64,000 nucleotides of DNA, taken from Candidatus Angelobacter sp. Gp1-AA117 (lineage in GTDB: Bacteria; Acidobacteriota; Terriglobia; Terriglobales; Acidobacteriaceae). Position numbers and translations under genes: made by a program. This document shows positions 28,155 through 36,806 of this stretch, piece after piece. The stretch is from assembly GCA_003223515.1 (NCBI GenBank), contig QHVI01000011.1:1-64000 (forward strand), given 5' to 3'. Within the stretch, counting starts at the first letter, position 1; every line of letters begins with the position of its first letter. Under the pieces are notes generated by a model. The model saw nothing but the letters and a program-made list of their open reading frames with translations, was not told the origin of the DNA and did no database searches.

Positions 28155-29303
28155 TTACTGGTAGGCTTGAACTTCGGATGAGGCCAGCAAGGCTGCTAGA
28201 TTCTTCTGATCGAATCCAAAAGGTGTCAGAATTGCGTGTATCCTGGAGACTGTGTTTTTTGCCGGCATCCCATATTTCAAGAATGTGGCCAGAGTACCAG
28301 CCGGACCGAGATCAATGTACCGGTGAGATCCTGTTTGCTCCAGTTGCTCTATGGCTTCATGAAATCGGATCGGTTGACGCACCACGGACCAGAAGTAGCC
28401 GTCCGACAGGCTCGACAATACTGCCCTATCCTGACAGCACACCAGCGGCACTTGGCCTTGCTTGCACCGCATCGTTCGCATGAAGGATTCAAACGGACTT
28501 TTCGCATTATCTATCCAGCGCGAATGGAAGGCGTAGGAAACCGGCAGCCGTTGGTAACTTATGTTGCGCTCTTTCAGAACAGCTTCGATCTCCGTCAATT
28601 CAGGCAGTGATGTGGATATGACAAAATGAGAAGAAAAGTTGATGGCCGCTAATTCGCTGTGGTCGCTCAGGAACTTCTCCGCGAACAGCGCCGGATCTGC
28701 CAGAACGGCGATCATGCTTCCGGGTTCACAGCATTCTTCCAGGAAGATCGCCTGCCGCAATACGGCCGTTAGAGCGTCTTCAACATCAATGAAACCTCCC
28801 ACTGCTGCGGCGGCGAACGATCCCAGACTGGCGCCCAGTACCATATCGGGTAATACGCCTGAACTCACCAGGCATTGTGCCAGCGAGTATTCCACCATGA
28901 ATATCGCCGGGTGCGTCAACAGAGTGCGCGCGAATGGATCTGCCTTGCGGTGGCCGTCGGAGTAAATCGCCTCGATCACCGATCTGCCGCATAAGTCTCG
29001 CGCCATGTCATCCAAGCGGATCATCCACTTGCGGAAGATGTTGTTGTTGTCATACAACCCTCTCCCCATCTGGAAGTATTGCGATCCCTGCCCCGAGAAC
29101 ATGAATACTGTCGCGGACGCCGGCATGAAAAATCCTTGCTTGCAGTGTTGAAAGCCATCGGTCAAAGGCACGCATTCATCTGTGACCGTGAAGCGCTGCT
29201 GAACCGGCTTCTTCTGAGATTCAAGCCAGTACTTGCTTGCACAATTTCGTGCCGCTTCAGCCATCTCTATGGTCTGATTGAAAGATATTTCCAACATAGT
29301 CAT
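28155..29303 (-). CDS. AT-like acyl hydrolase (PedC/PksD-type proofreading enzyme)
   Basis: 382 aa from ATG 29303. A roughly 60-residue N-terminal extension precedes an acyltransferase fold with FSGQGSQ and AFHS. The nucleophile elbow reads GASLG (Ser159) in place of the GHSLGE of malonyl transferases. In trans-AT clusters a second, divergent AT-like protein of this kind usually hydrolyses stalled acyl chains from ACPs (PedC precedent). Its role as editor rather than loader is inferred from the altered elbow and the presence of a canonical AT at 21502-22374. It is followed 30 bp upstream by the PLP synthase gene, in the same orientation. Confidence 0.82.
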   Translation of the reverse strand: MTMLEISFNQTIEMAEAARNCASKYWLESQKKPVQQRFTVTDECVPLTDGFQHCKQGFFMPASATVFMFSGQGSQYFQMGRGLYDNNNIFRKWMIRLDDMARDLCGRSVIEAIYSDGHRKADPFARTLLTHPAIFMVEYSLAQCLVSSGVLPDMVLGASLGSFAAAAVGGFIDVEDALTAVLRQAIFLEECCEPGSMIAVLADPALFAEKFLSDHSELAAINFSSHFVISTSLPELTEIEAVLKERNISYQRLPVSYAFHSRWIDNAKSPFESFMRTMRCKQGQVPLVCCQDRAVLSSLSDGYFWSVVRQPIRFHEAIEQLEQTGSHRYIDLGPAGTLATFLKYGMPAKNTVSRIHAILTPFGFDQKNLAALLASSEVQAYQ

Positions 29304-29332
29304 CCCATCCTGGGAGAACAGGCCTGAGTTTC

Positions 29333-30355
29333 TCAGGCGCTGAGGTTATGTGCCACTGCGTCTGGCAGCCCGGGCAGGAACTCCACGTTCTGACAGCATT
29401 CATCAATGGATCGGTTAAACTGCTCATATACCCATGTATCGGAAAATATGGTATTAAGATAGCGCTCACCACGATCCGGGAAGAGCATTACGCAGTTTGC
29501 GCCCTCTGGAATTTCATCCCGAAGATGCTGCGCACCCATAAATGCCGCGCCCGATGATCCACCAACGAGCAGGGCCTCGGTGGCAAGCAATCTCCTGCAC
29601 CCGATGACACATTCCATATCTGTGACGGTAACAACCCGGTTAACTAACCCATCCTGATATAGCTCGGGCCTGATCCCTGCTCCGTGTCCTGGTATTAATC
29701 GTTTGCCGCGGTTTCCTCCAAAAATGACGCTACCTGGCGCGTCTACTGCACAGATTTTTATCCGGCTCAAGCCCAGGCTGCGAACATATTCCGCACATCC
29801 GCGCAAAGTCCCGCAACTGCTGGCACAACAGATAAAATAGTCAACCTCTCCGTTCAGAGCGGTGAGAATCTCTTCCATTGTCCTGTAATGTGCGCCCGCA
29901 TTCAGGAGATTTGCGTATTGGTTGATCCAAAATGCATTGTCCAGACTGTTGGCAATCTCACGGGCGCGGTTGATTCTCGCCACCAGAAAATCCCCGGTCA
30001 CGGAATCAGGCTTGGAAATTACCTCCACTTTAGCCCCGTAGATCCGAAGAAGATTGACATGCTGAGGCGTGGCTTTTGTATCTGTGATGCAAATGAAAGG
30101 TAAATTTAAATAGGAACAGATTTGGGCCAGTGCGACACCCATATTTCCGGAGCTGGTTTCAACAATAACCGTATCCTTACGGATTTTCCCTGTTAGTAGA
30201 CCTTCTCTCACAATTTCAAGCGCCGGCCTGTCTTTAGCGCTGCCACTAGGATTGGCTCCTTCCAGTTTGGCAAAGAGATGAAACCGCACATCCATGGCTT
30301 TTTTGAGTTCCACGAGTGGTGTATTGCCTATCGTCTTCAGGATTCCCGCAAACAT
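29333..30355 (-). CDS. SbnA/CysK-like PLP-dependent beta-replacement enzyme
   Basis: 340 aa from ATG 30355. Fold type II PLP synthase: GNTPLVEL, the PLP lysine Lys41 in GSAKDRP, the phosphate/substrate loop SSGNMG (68-73) and the C-terminal LLVGGSSG motif. Similarity runs through the SbnA-type C-terminus (ICAVDAPGSVIFG, IPGHG, FPDRGERYL). SbnA condenses O-phosphoserine with glutamate towards diaminopropionate; close relatives make cysteine from activated serine and sulfide. No SbnB partner is in the window. Given the tRNA-Cys-like genes and the PLP lyase domain in the PKS, local cysteine or a modified cysteine is a reasonable product, but this is inference. Confidence 0.85.
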   Translation of the reverse strand: MFAGILKTIGNTPLVELKKAMDVRFHLFAKLEGANPSGSAKDRPALEIVREGLLTGKIRKDTVIVETSSGNMGVALAQICSYLNLPFICITDTKATPQHVNLLRIYGAKVEVISKPDSVTGDFLVARINRAREIANSLDNAFWINQYANLLNAGAHYRTMEEILTALNGEVDYFICCASSCGTLRGCAEYVRSLGLSRIKICAVDAPGSVIFGGNRGKRLIPGHGAGIRPELYQDGLVNRVVTVTDMECVIGCRRLLATEALLVGGSSGAAFMGAQHLRDEIPEGANCVMLFPDRGERYLNTIFSDTWVYEQFNRSIDECCQNVEFLPGLPDAVAHNLSA

Positions 30356-30419
30356 ATTTACCTCAACGTTCCGTTTTCACCATTTCTGCTGCACTTGGGG
30401 ATCAAATCTGTTGCATTCA

Positions 30420-31229
30420 TCAAATCACGGAGGCTTCAACAATGTGGGAAGTCCTCTCCGTCCATCCGATTTGCGATAGGTTAGATTCCCGCCGGGTCAA
30501 TGCATAGCAACTGCCGAATTCCGTTGTTAATAGCGGCATCTGGACATTAAACCCAAGGGACTGAGTCAATCTGCAGGACCGGGCTTGACCTGCCGGGTAT
30601 AGGAGCCATCCAACTGTGAATTCGTTCGGACGAACGACTGTGTTTTGTGCATTCTCAATTAACATTTCGAAGATGCCACACTTGCGATAAGGCTTGAGTA
30701 TCGCGAGTTGGGCATAACGGGCGACACGTTCGCTTTTCTCAAATTTCAGCCGGTATTGTTGGTGAAGTTGACGATCCTCGGTAGTGTCAACAACACTCAG
30801 TGTTCCTATTGCGTGATCATCATCACGAGCCAGGAAGTGCCAAACTCCTGTTTTTCCGGGTGCCGGTAAAGGTTTAACCGAGAATCCATACTCATTGGTA
30901 AAGATTTCATTTCGAATCTCCAATACCTCTGCCCACTGCTGATTGGTGATCGCTGTCTCGATCCGGATATTCGAAATGTCTTTCCCTGATTCCATCGCGC
31001 TGAGTATGTGATCCACAGTCTCACCCACGGTATTTAGTTGCTCTCCTACCTGGTGGGGGATATCCACGTCGAATGCCTCTTCAAGGATTCGTGATGTTTC
31101 CAGGCGGTCGAGTGAGTCAGCTCCCAACTCATGCCAGGTGGATTTCTCGCTGATCTCGTGCTCCTGGACTCCCAATTGTTCGCTGACAATCTGCTGCAAG
31201 CGTCTTAGAAGTTCGTGCTTCGTGTTCAT
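30420..31229 (-). CDS. ACP-GNAT fusion acyltransferase
   Basis: 269 aa from ATG 31229, which has a strong ribosome-binding site (GGAGGAGAG) directly upstream; longer in-frame starts lack one. Residues 1-80 are an acyl carrier protein (Ser39 in GADSLD). Residues about 92-250 are a GNAT-fold acyltransferase related to N-acyl amino acid/autoinducer synthases (IGTLSVVDTT, ARYAQLAILKPYRKCGIF). Such an enzyme could move a carrier-bound acyl chain to an amine. Its presence between PKS partners in an array that also encodes a lanthipeptide makes it the best candidate for joining polyketide and peptide. A GNAT does this in goadvionin biosynthesis. The specific acceptor is inferred. Confidence 0.82.
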   Translation of the reverse strand: MNTKHELLRRLQQIVSEQLGVQEHEISEKSTWHELGADSLDRLETSRILEEAFDVDIPHQVGEQLNTVGETVDHILSAMESGKDISNIRIETAITNQQWAEVLEIRNEIFTNEYGFSVKPLPAPGKTGVWHFLARDDDHAIGTLSVVDTTEDRQLHQQYRLKFEKSERVARYAQLAILKPYRKCGIFEMLIENAQNTVVRPNEFTVGWLLYPAGQARSCRLTQSLGFNVQMPLLTTEFGSCYALTRRESNLSQIGWTERTSHIVEASVI

Positions 31230-31376
31230 CTCTCCTCCAATTCTGGGAATGTGGCTCGTCTGCCGGTCCTGATCTCCATGGGAGCCATTCACGTGTGCGG
31301 ATACGCAAATTAACAAATCTGATTGCTGCCAGGGTTTGCGTCAGGGCGGGCTCCAAAGAACCCGTCTCGCGCTGCC

Positions 31377-32180
31377 TCAAATCACATTGGCTGCGGGCAC
31401 GCTTTCATTCTGCGGCATAGGAGTTTTCTCCCAGGGGAATATGCCGTATTCGACATACTGCTTAATCGCCTGCAGATTGCTCGTATCTGTGAAAACTTCT
31501 CGATTACCGGCAACCGCTACTGACCTCATATCCTGCAAGGGACCGCTGATCTGTCCCATGAACTTCTTGTAGCGTCGAATCGCAACTTTTGAAAGCCGTC
31601 GCACCCTTTGCAGATGACGGCGCAGCAAAGCCTCGCTGAGAGGTTCGCATGCGTCTACCAATCCCCATTCACACGCTTGCTTCGCCGAAATCGGTTGAGT
31701 CATCAGCGTCAGGTAATGTGCCTTTTGAAACCCGATCCGGCGTATCAGGAACGGAAGGACGCATGCCGGATATAGACCAAACAACAGTTCGGACAAACTG
31801 AACTGTGCCGTTTCGTCAGCAAGAACGATATCGCTGGCAGCAATAAACCCTATGCCGCCGGCGTTCGCCTTGCCGCGCACATGCGAGATCGTCACGTACG
31901 GTCCCGTTGCCAGGCGCGTCCACAAGTCGTACAGCGGTCCGGGACCGTCGTCCTGATCAGATCTCTTCGATGTGCTGGCAATCGCCTTGAAATCGGCCCC
32001 GAAGCAAAACACCTCTGGCGAACCGCTCAACACCACGATGTTCGCTGACTCCTCGCACGCCGACAGCACATCATTGCACTCCGCGACTAGTTGCCCATTG
32101 ATCGTGTTATTGGCTTCAGGCCGGTCAATCTGCAAAAAGCAAATCGCATCCTGAAACCGAACTTTAATCGTTTGATACAT
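31377..32180 (-). CDS. pksH: PksH-type enoyl-CoA hydratase (ECH1, beta-branching dehydratase)
   Basis: 267 aa from ATG 32180. It matches Bacillus PksH along its length as I recall it: YQTIKVRFQ, RPEANNTIN, EVFCFGADF, GPYVTISHVRGKANAGGIGF and SLSELLFGLYPACVLPFLIRRIG. ECH1 dehydrates the 3-hydroxy-3-methylglutaryl-type intermediate on an ACP; ECH2 (PksI-like, here the last ECH domain of the PKS at 1-7698) then decarboxylates it, giving a beta-methyl branch. AcpK and decarboxylating-KS partners are at 35-36.5 kb. No HMG synthase lies in the window. Confidence 0.92.
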   Translation of the reverse strand: MYQTIKVRFQDAICFLQIDRPEANNTINGQLVAECNDVLSACEESANIVVLSGSPEVFCFGADFKAIASTSKRSDQDDGPGPLYDLWTRLATGPYVTISHVRGKANAGGIGFIAASDIVLADETAQFSLSELLFGLYPACVLPFLIRRIGFQKAHYLTLMTQPISAKQACEWGLVDACEPLSEALLRRHLQRVRRLSKVAIRRYKKFMGQISGPLQDMRSVAVAGNREVFTDTSNLQAIKQYVEYGIFPWEKTPMPQNESVPAANVI

Positions 32181-32262
32181 CGCTCACCCCTCTCATCGTA
32201 AACATGCCGTCGTGCCACATGAACTTCTCCAATTGACTTCGCGTCCAGCGAAACTTAGGACG

Positions 32263-33462
32263 CTATATTTGATATTTGTCCCAAAGCCTCAGAGTGTTCC
32301 GGTATGTCGCATTGTCCCATTTGAAGCCTGTCAGCTCTTCGTCCAGCTCGATGGAGTTGTTTAATTCATCGGGAATCCACTCAAACTTTTCTTTGAAATC
32401 CTCGGACTTAATGCAATTCATCTTCGTCCCCAGGCTATAAGGCTCCAAAGGACCATAGTGGTGTGTCGCATGCTGAGTGCTCTCAATCTGTGTTTTCGAT
32501 AATTTGGGGAAAATGCCCGGAATATACTGGTGCAGTTCTATATCAGTCTTGATATCAAACGTATAGACCAGAAAAGAGATGACCGGATTGTAAAATGGCA
32601 CAGGCGCACCTATCGTGAATCGCATAAATCCTTCTAAGAATCCGTTTTCTGCCACGGCAATCATCCCGGAAGGAATAGCATCATGGTGGGCGCCGTGGAG
32701 AAATAGAAACTCGAACTCGGAATTGTGTCCGAGCCAGTGATCGCGGTAAAACCATGCGTTAAATGCTTTGTACCACTTCACTTGAACGATGATATTGATC
32801 AGGCATACAGCCGGCATGAAGATGACTGAGAAATTACAATGAGTGATTATCAGATACCATGGCGCAATGCTCATGATATGCGTCAATACTCCTGTACAGT
32901 AGGCATGCAGAACTTCGAATGCCATATTTGTATTTTCCCTGATGACCCGTCGCCACGGCGTTTGCATTAACACTTCGCGGACCAGCTCCTTCTTAGCCAG
33001 ATGGTCAGCGAGGATCACTGTCCTGAATGCGGTGATGAATATGAAATGTATGTAGAACAGGTAAAGGGCAACTTTCCGCGTGAGTTCGACATGGTGCGGG
33101 AGATTTGGCGTTGCGGCGATCAGTATGTTCTCCAACAGAAGCAGGCCGATAGCAGTGAAATATATAAGCTTTAAATTCTGGAGCTTGTATACCACCATGT
33201 AAAAGACTTCCTGTGGTTTTCTTAAGATCACAGGAACTCTAAGCTCAATGCCGTGCCTTATGATGAATGCAACAAGCATTACGGCACATAGGCCGAGCCC
33301 AATCATGGACATCGCATGACCAAAGCCATATGAAAGGCTGACAACAAGTATGCACAACAGGATCATCAATACATAATCAATAAAATCCCTGGCATAGTAA
33401 GTAACCTTTGGCTTCTTTTCCCCATATAACTTATGAAAAATGGCTGGATTAGGCTTCTTCAC
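32263..33462 (-). CDS. Membrane di-iron fatty acid hydroxylase/sterol desaturase-like enzyme, copy 3
   Basis: 399 aa from GTG 33462, with GGAGAAA about 8 nt upstream. It carries the same histidine clusters as copies 1 and 2 (RDHWLGHN, FLHGAHHD, QHATHHYG) and the same N-terminal block (FHKLYGEKKP..YYARDF). Hydrophobic segments in the first half predict a multi-pass inner-membrane enzyme. It sits between pksH and UDP-glucose dehydrogenase, about 10 kb from the other two copies, so this is an old intra-cluster duplication or repeated recruitment. Substrate unknown. Confidence 0.88.
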   Translation of the reverse strand: MKKPNPAIFHKLYGEKKPKVTYYARDFIDYVLMILLCILVVSLSYGFGHAMSMIGLGLCAVMLVAFIIRHGIELRVPVILRKPQEVFYMVVYKLQNLKLIYFTAIGLLLLENILIAATPNLPHHVELTRKVALYLFYIHFIFITAFRTVILADHLAKKELVREVLMQTPWRRVIRENTNMAFEVLHAYCTGVLTHIMSIAPWYLIITHCNFSVIFMPAVCLINIIVQVKWYKAFNAWFYRDHWLGHNSEFEFLFLHGAHHDAIPSGMIAVAENGFLEGFMRFTIGAPVPFYNPVISFLVYTFDIKTDIELHQYIPGIFPKLSKTQIESTQHATHHYGPLEPYSLGTKMNCIKSEDFKEKFEWIPDELNNSIELDEELTGFKWDNATYRNTLRLWDKYQI

Positions 33463-33578
33463 GACATTTCTCCGAATCTGTTATCCAAGTCGTTCCTGAC
33501 AACTTGGTGGTTGCCGTTGTTACCGCTGCTTTCTCAACCGTCCTGCAATTAACCCGGCCACGAGCCTGCACAGCACTA

Positions 33579-35063
33579 TCACAGATATGTAGTCGCGGAA
33601 ATCTCTCCCCCGGTGGAGGGAGGTACGCCATTCATCGCAGCGCCAAAGTTGTTGCTGTAATGGGCTAATGACTGGAGAGCAGGTTCGTTCACCGATTGCG
33701 CAGTGGTCGCAGCGCGGCCGACGCTGTAATAGTTCAGGCCGTGCGCTGTCATGGCTTCGGGCATGTAGAGATTACGTCCATCGAGCACGATGGGATATCG
33801 CAGCAGGGACCTGATGCGCGTCAGGTCAAGAGTGGCAAATTCTTCCCAGTCGGTAAGGATCAGTAGGGCGTCTGCACCAGAGGCGGCGGTATAAGGGTTA
33901 TCGACATAGCTGAGATTCTTGTGTTGCAGCTCAGCCCGGGTGCGATCCATGGCGGCAGGATCATAAGCCATCACGCTACATTCGCGTGAGAGCAGATCCT
34001 GCACGATAGCCACTGCCGGCGATTCACGGATGTCGTCGGTATCTCCTTTGAACGCCAGGCCAAGCACAGCGAGCCGCTTGCCTTTCAATGTCCAGAGAGC
34101 GGTGCGCACTTTGCGCAGAAATGCTTCGCGCTGATCCAGATTGATGCGCATCACCTCATTCAGCAACTGAAAATCGTAACCGCATTCTTCGGCCACCAGC
34201 CGAAACGCGGCAACATCTTTGGGAAAGCATGAGCCACCATAGCCGAGTCCGGCGCGAAGGAACTTCGAGCCAATGCGGCTGTCAGCACCGATTCCCCGGG
34301 AAACCCCTTCTATATCCGCATTCACCATCTCGCAAATATTGGCTACGGCGTTGATGAAGGAAATCTTCATGGCCAGGAAAGCATTGGAAGCATGCTTGAT
34401 CAGTTCTGCGCTTCTGGCATTGGTTTGGATGAATTGTGGAATCGGAGCGGAATCTGCAGGTCGAGGAATTGCTCCCGGGACTTCATAGTAGGAGCCATTC
34501 AGAAGCGGCTCATAAATCTCACGCATCATAGCCGCCGCCGGTTGGGAGTTACAACCTGCGACAATGCGGTCTGGATAAAGAAAGTCGGTGACTGCAGTGC
34601 CCTCGCGCAGGAATTCGGGATTGGAAGCCACTTCAAACTGTGCTCCCGACGCGCCGTTCAGGGTCATGGCGCGATTGATCCACTCACTGGTGTACACAGG
34701 AACAGTGCTCTTCTCCACCACGAGTTTGAATCCATTCATGGATCTGGCGATGTCGCGAGCTACGCTTTCAACGAATGACAAGTCAGCCGCTCCAGCTTCC
34801 ATGGAGGGGGTCCCAACGGCGATAAAAATTACCTGGCTGGCGCGAACAGCGTCAGTGGTTGAGGTAGTGAAAGACAGGCGGGTTCCGCAATGTCGACGGA
34901 TGAGTTCAGGAAGGAATTTTTCGTGAATAGGAATAATGCCTTGATTAAGAGCGGTGATCTTCTGGACATCAGCATCAGCACAAATGACATTATGGCCAAT
35001 CTCCGCAAAGCATGCGGCGGCGACCAATCCTACATATCCGGAGCCAACCACTGCGATTTTCAT
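33579..35063 (-). CDS. ugd: UDP-glucose 6-dehydrogenase
   Basis: 494 aa from ATG 35063, which overlaps the stop codon of the upstream decarboxylating KS (ATGA), so translation is probably coupled. Rossmann motif GSGYVGL at the N-terminus; catalytic cysteine Cys279 in GYGGSCFPKD; central FMKI-type helix and C-terminal GLAFKGDTDDIRESPA. It oxidises UDP-glucose to UDP-glucuronate in two NAD-dependent steps. A small insertion rich in Pro (about 195-212) and a roughly 45-residue C-terminal tail exceed the common length. Inside the biosynthetic array it may supply a sugar donor to the neighbouring glycosyltransferases (inference). Confidence 0.92.
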   Translation of the reverse strand: MKIAVVGSGYVGLVAAACFAEIGHNVICADADVQKITALNQGIIPIHEKFLPELIRRHCGTRLSFTTSTTDAVRASQVIFIAVGTPSMEAGAADLSFVESVARDIARSMNGFKLVVEKSTVPVYTSEWINRAMTLNGASGAQFEVASNPEFLREGTAVTDFLYPDRIVAGCNSQPAAAMMREIYEPLLNGSYYEVPGAIPRPADSAPIPQFIQTNARSAELIKHASNAFLAMKISFINAVANICEMVNADIEGVSRGIGADSRIGSKFLRAGLGYGGSCFPKDVAAFRLVAEECGYDFQLLNEVMRINLDQREAFLRKVRTALWTLKGKRLAVLGLAFKGDTDDIRESPAVAIVQDLLSRECSVMAYDPAAMDRTRAELQHKNLSYVDNPYTAASGADALLILTDWEEFATLDLTRIRSLLRYPIVLDGRNLYMPEAMTAHGLNYYSVGRAATTAQSVNEPALQSLAHYSNNFGAAMNGVPPSTGGEISATTYL

Positions 35064-36310
35064 GCGGTCCCCTCCATTACAAAATGTGACAAGTCCTTAT
35101 GGCGACGCCAACACAGAGCCGTATTAATTCCGCCGAAGCCCATGCTTAACGTCAGTGCATTTTTAATGGGATGATCAAGCGCCTTGTCTTTTATCCAATT
35201 AAATGTCGGCTCGATGGGATTTTCCAGATTGCAAGTTGGATGCAACTGGCCGGCCCGCATCTGCAACAGCGTTGCAATCACTTCCACGGTGCCCGCCGCG
35301 CTTAGACCATGTCCAATAAGAGACTTGGTCGCATTCAGGTAGGCGGATGTCAGTCCGCATGCACGCAGCGCCTTCAACTCCGTTTCGTCGCCTGCAATAG
35401 AACCGGTGCCGTGCGGATTGATGTAATCAATCTCCTCTGCTGACAATCCAGATGCGCCAAGCGCGCTCTGGATTGCCTGTATTTCCCCGTCCAGCGACGG
35501 ATCAGGGTTGCGATTGCTGTCCATCACGATTGCCCAGCCGCTCAGACTTGCGTAGGGTGCCAAACCGCGGCGCTGGCTTGATTCGAATGACTCGACGACT
35601 ACGGCGCCGCAGGATTCACCGAAGATGAATCCATCATGATCCCGGTCGAACGGACGGCAGGCAAGTGCGGGGTCGTTCGCATATCGATCGGAGCCCATAG
35701 CGCCAAGACTGCGCAGCGCCCGGCACTCCCAATGAGATACATCCATCAGTGCACCAAGTGCAATGCACACATCCACTTGGCCCATGCGAACCGCCTGGGC
35801 CGCCTGAATAATTGCCAATTGACCGCTCGCCGAGGCGCCGCCCACTGTGTAGGCTAGGCCGCGGATCCCAAATTGCGCCGTGCAAAATCCACACAAATCC
35901 GAATCCATGAAAGACAAGCCATAGGTTGGCCGCAGAAATACTGAGCGGTCGCGATAGCTTTCATGAATCTGCTCCAGCTCGCGCTGCTGAATATTCGAGC
36001 CGCCTACGATCAGGCCTATGCGCCGGGGATCCAACTCAGACAATCGCGCCTCACCCCATGCTTCGTGAAGCACGATCAAAGCAACTTGCGCGGACAGTGA
36101 AGCCGCCCGCAATGACTGTCTCTTAATGCTTGCGGGAAACGCCATCTCGCCGATTTCCGCACCGATATAGGCGGATTCGCGCTGGCGGCCTGGCCTCTGC
36201 ATCACACGGAAAGCAGTCTTGCCATCGAGGATGGCGCTCGCGAACTCAGCCTTGCCTTGTCCAACGGCCGAGATGACGCCCATGCCGGTAACGACGAGTT
36301 CAGGCGACAT
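35060..36310 (-). CDS. Decarboxylating ketosynthase-like protein (PksF type) of beta-branching
   Basis: 416 aa from ATG 36310. KAS fold with the two active-site histidines (NPHGTGS and SLIGHGLSAAG). The nucleophilic cysteine is replaced: the usual TACSS reads GASAS, giving Ser160. That substitution marks the KS-like enzymes which decarboxylate malonyl-ACP to acetyl-ACP for HMG-synthase-driven beta-branching (PksF, CurC). It overlaps the AcpK-type gene by 11 bp upstream and ugd by 4 bp downstream. The start given is where homology begins; an earlier in-frame start would add 47 residues that overlap the ACP gene. Confidence 0.9.
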   Translation of the reverse strand: MSPELVVTGMGVISAVGQGKAEFASAILDGKTAFRVMQRPGRQRESAYIGAEIGEMAFPASIKRQSLRAASLSAQVALIVLHEAWGEARLSELDPRRIGLIVGGSNIQQRELEQIHESYRDRSVFLRPTYGLSFMDSDLCGFCTAQFGIRGLAYTVGGASASGQLAIIQAAQAVRMGQVDVCIALGALMDVSHWECRALRSLGAMGSDRYANDPALACRPFDRDHDGFIFGESCGAVVVESFESSQRRGLAPYASLSGWAIVMDSNRNPDPSLDGEIQAIQSALGASGLSAEEIDYINPHGTGSIAGDETELKALRACGLTSAYLNATKSLIGHGLSAAGTVEVIATLLQMRAGQLHPTCNLENPIEPTFNWIKDKALDHPIKNALTLSMGFGGINTALCWRRHKDLSHFVMEGTA

Positions 36311-36548
36311 GGAGTTTCTGAAGAAATAAGTCGGCCAAGTCGCCGATATTCTTGGGCCCAAATAGCTCAATGCGCGAAACGGATAAGCCGAGTGACTCCT
36401 GCACCAGCATCGCAATTTCGGCGCGATCAACAGAATTCGCGCCCAGATCAACTAGACGGTCGGACGCGTTAAACTGATATTGATGAAGGTCTGGCAGTAT
36501 TTCTCTCGCGTGCTTCGCGATCAGATCAAGCACTTCCATTTTGGTCAT
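36300..36548 (-). CDS. acpK: Discrete donor acyl carrier protein (AcpK type) of beta-branching
   Basis: 82 aa from ATG 36548, a typical size. The phosphopantetheine site is Ser39 in LVDLGANSVDRAEI. This and the tail FGPKNIGDLADL match AcpK-type carriers that hold the acetyl unit given to HMG synthase. It overlaps the following decarboxylating KS gene, which makes acetyl-ACP from malonyl-ACP on this carrier. The start MTKMEVLDLIAK fits the family; 27 further residues upstream are open but unlike it. Confidence 0.9.
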   Translation of the reverse strand: MTKMEVLDLIAKHAREILPDLHQYQFNASDRLVDLGANSVDRAEIAMLVQESLGLSVSRIELFGPKNIGDLADLFLQKLHVA

Positions 36549-36806
36549 AAGAACTCTCGAGTTTTGGAATAAGCTGAACAAGCGTACAGACAAGAATGTG
36601 CTCCATCCTGCCGGCGCATGCAGCATCAAAGATTGTTAAACATAGCTGCGCCTACCTGGATTAGGTGCTTGCTGGCGGCGGGGTAGGCATTTCCGAAGAC
36701 GTGTTTGCACAGTGGCCGTGATTGACTACGGCCTCCGTCCAAGCGAAGTTTGCCGGATTGGGTTGCAGCACATAAGCGATTTCGTTGCGATCCTGCCAGG
36801 GCGGAC

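Noticed and set aside
35060-36310. Calling the KS-like protein a housekeeping FabF or an HMG synthase
   Set aside because: The nucleophile is Ser instead of Cys and the gene overlaps an AcpK-type ACP; an HMG synthase would have a different fold signature.
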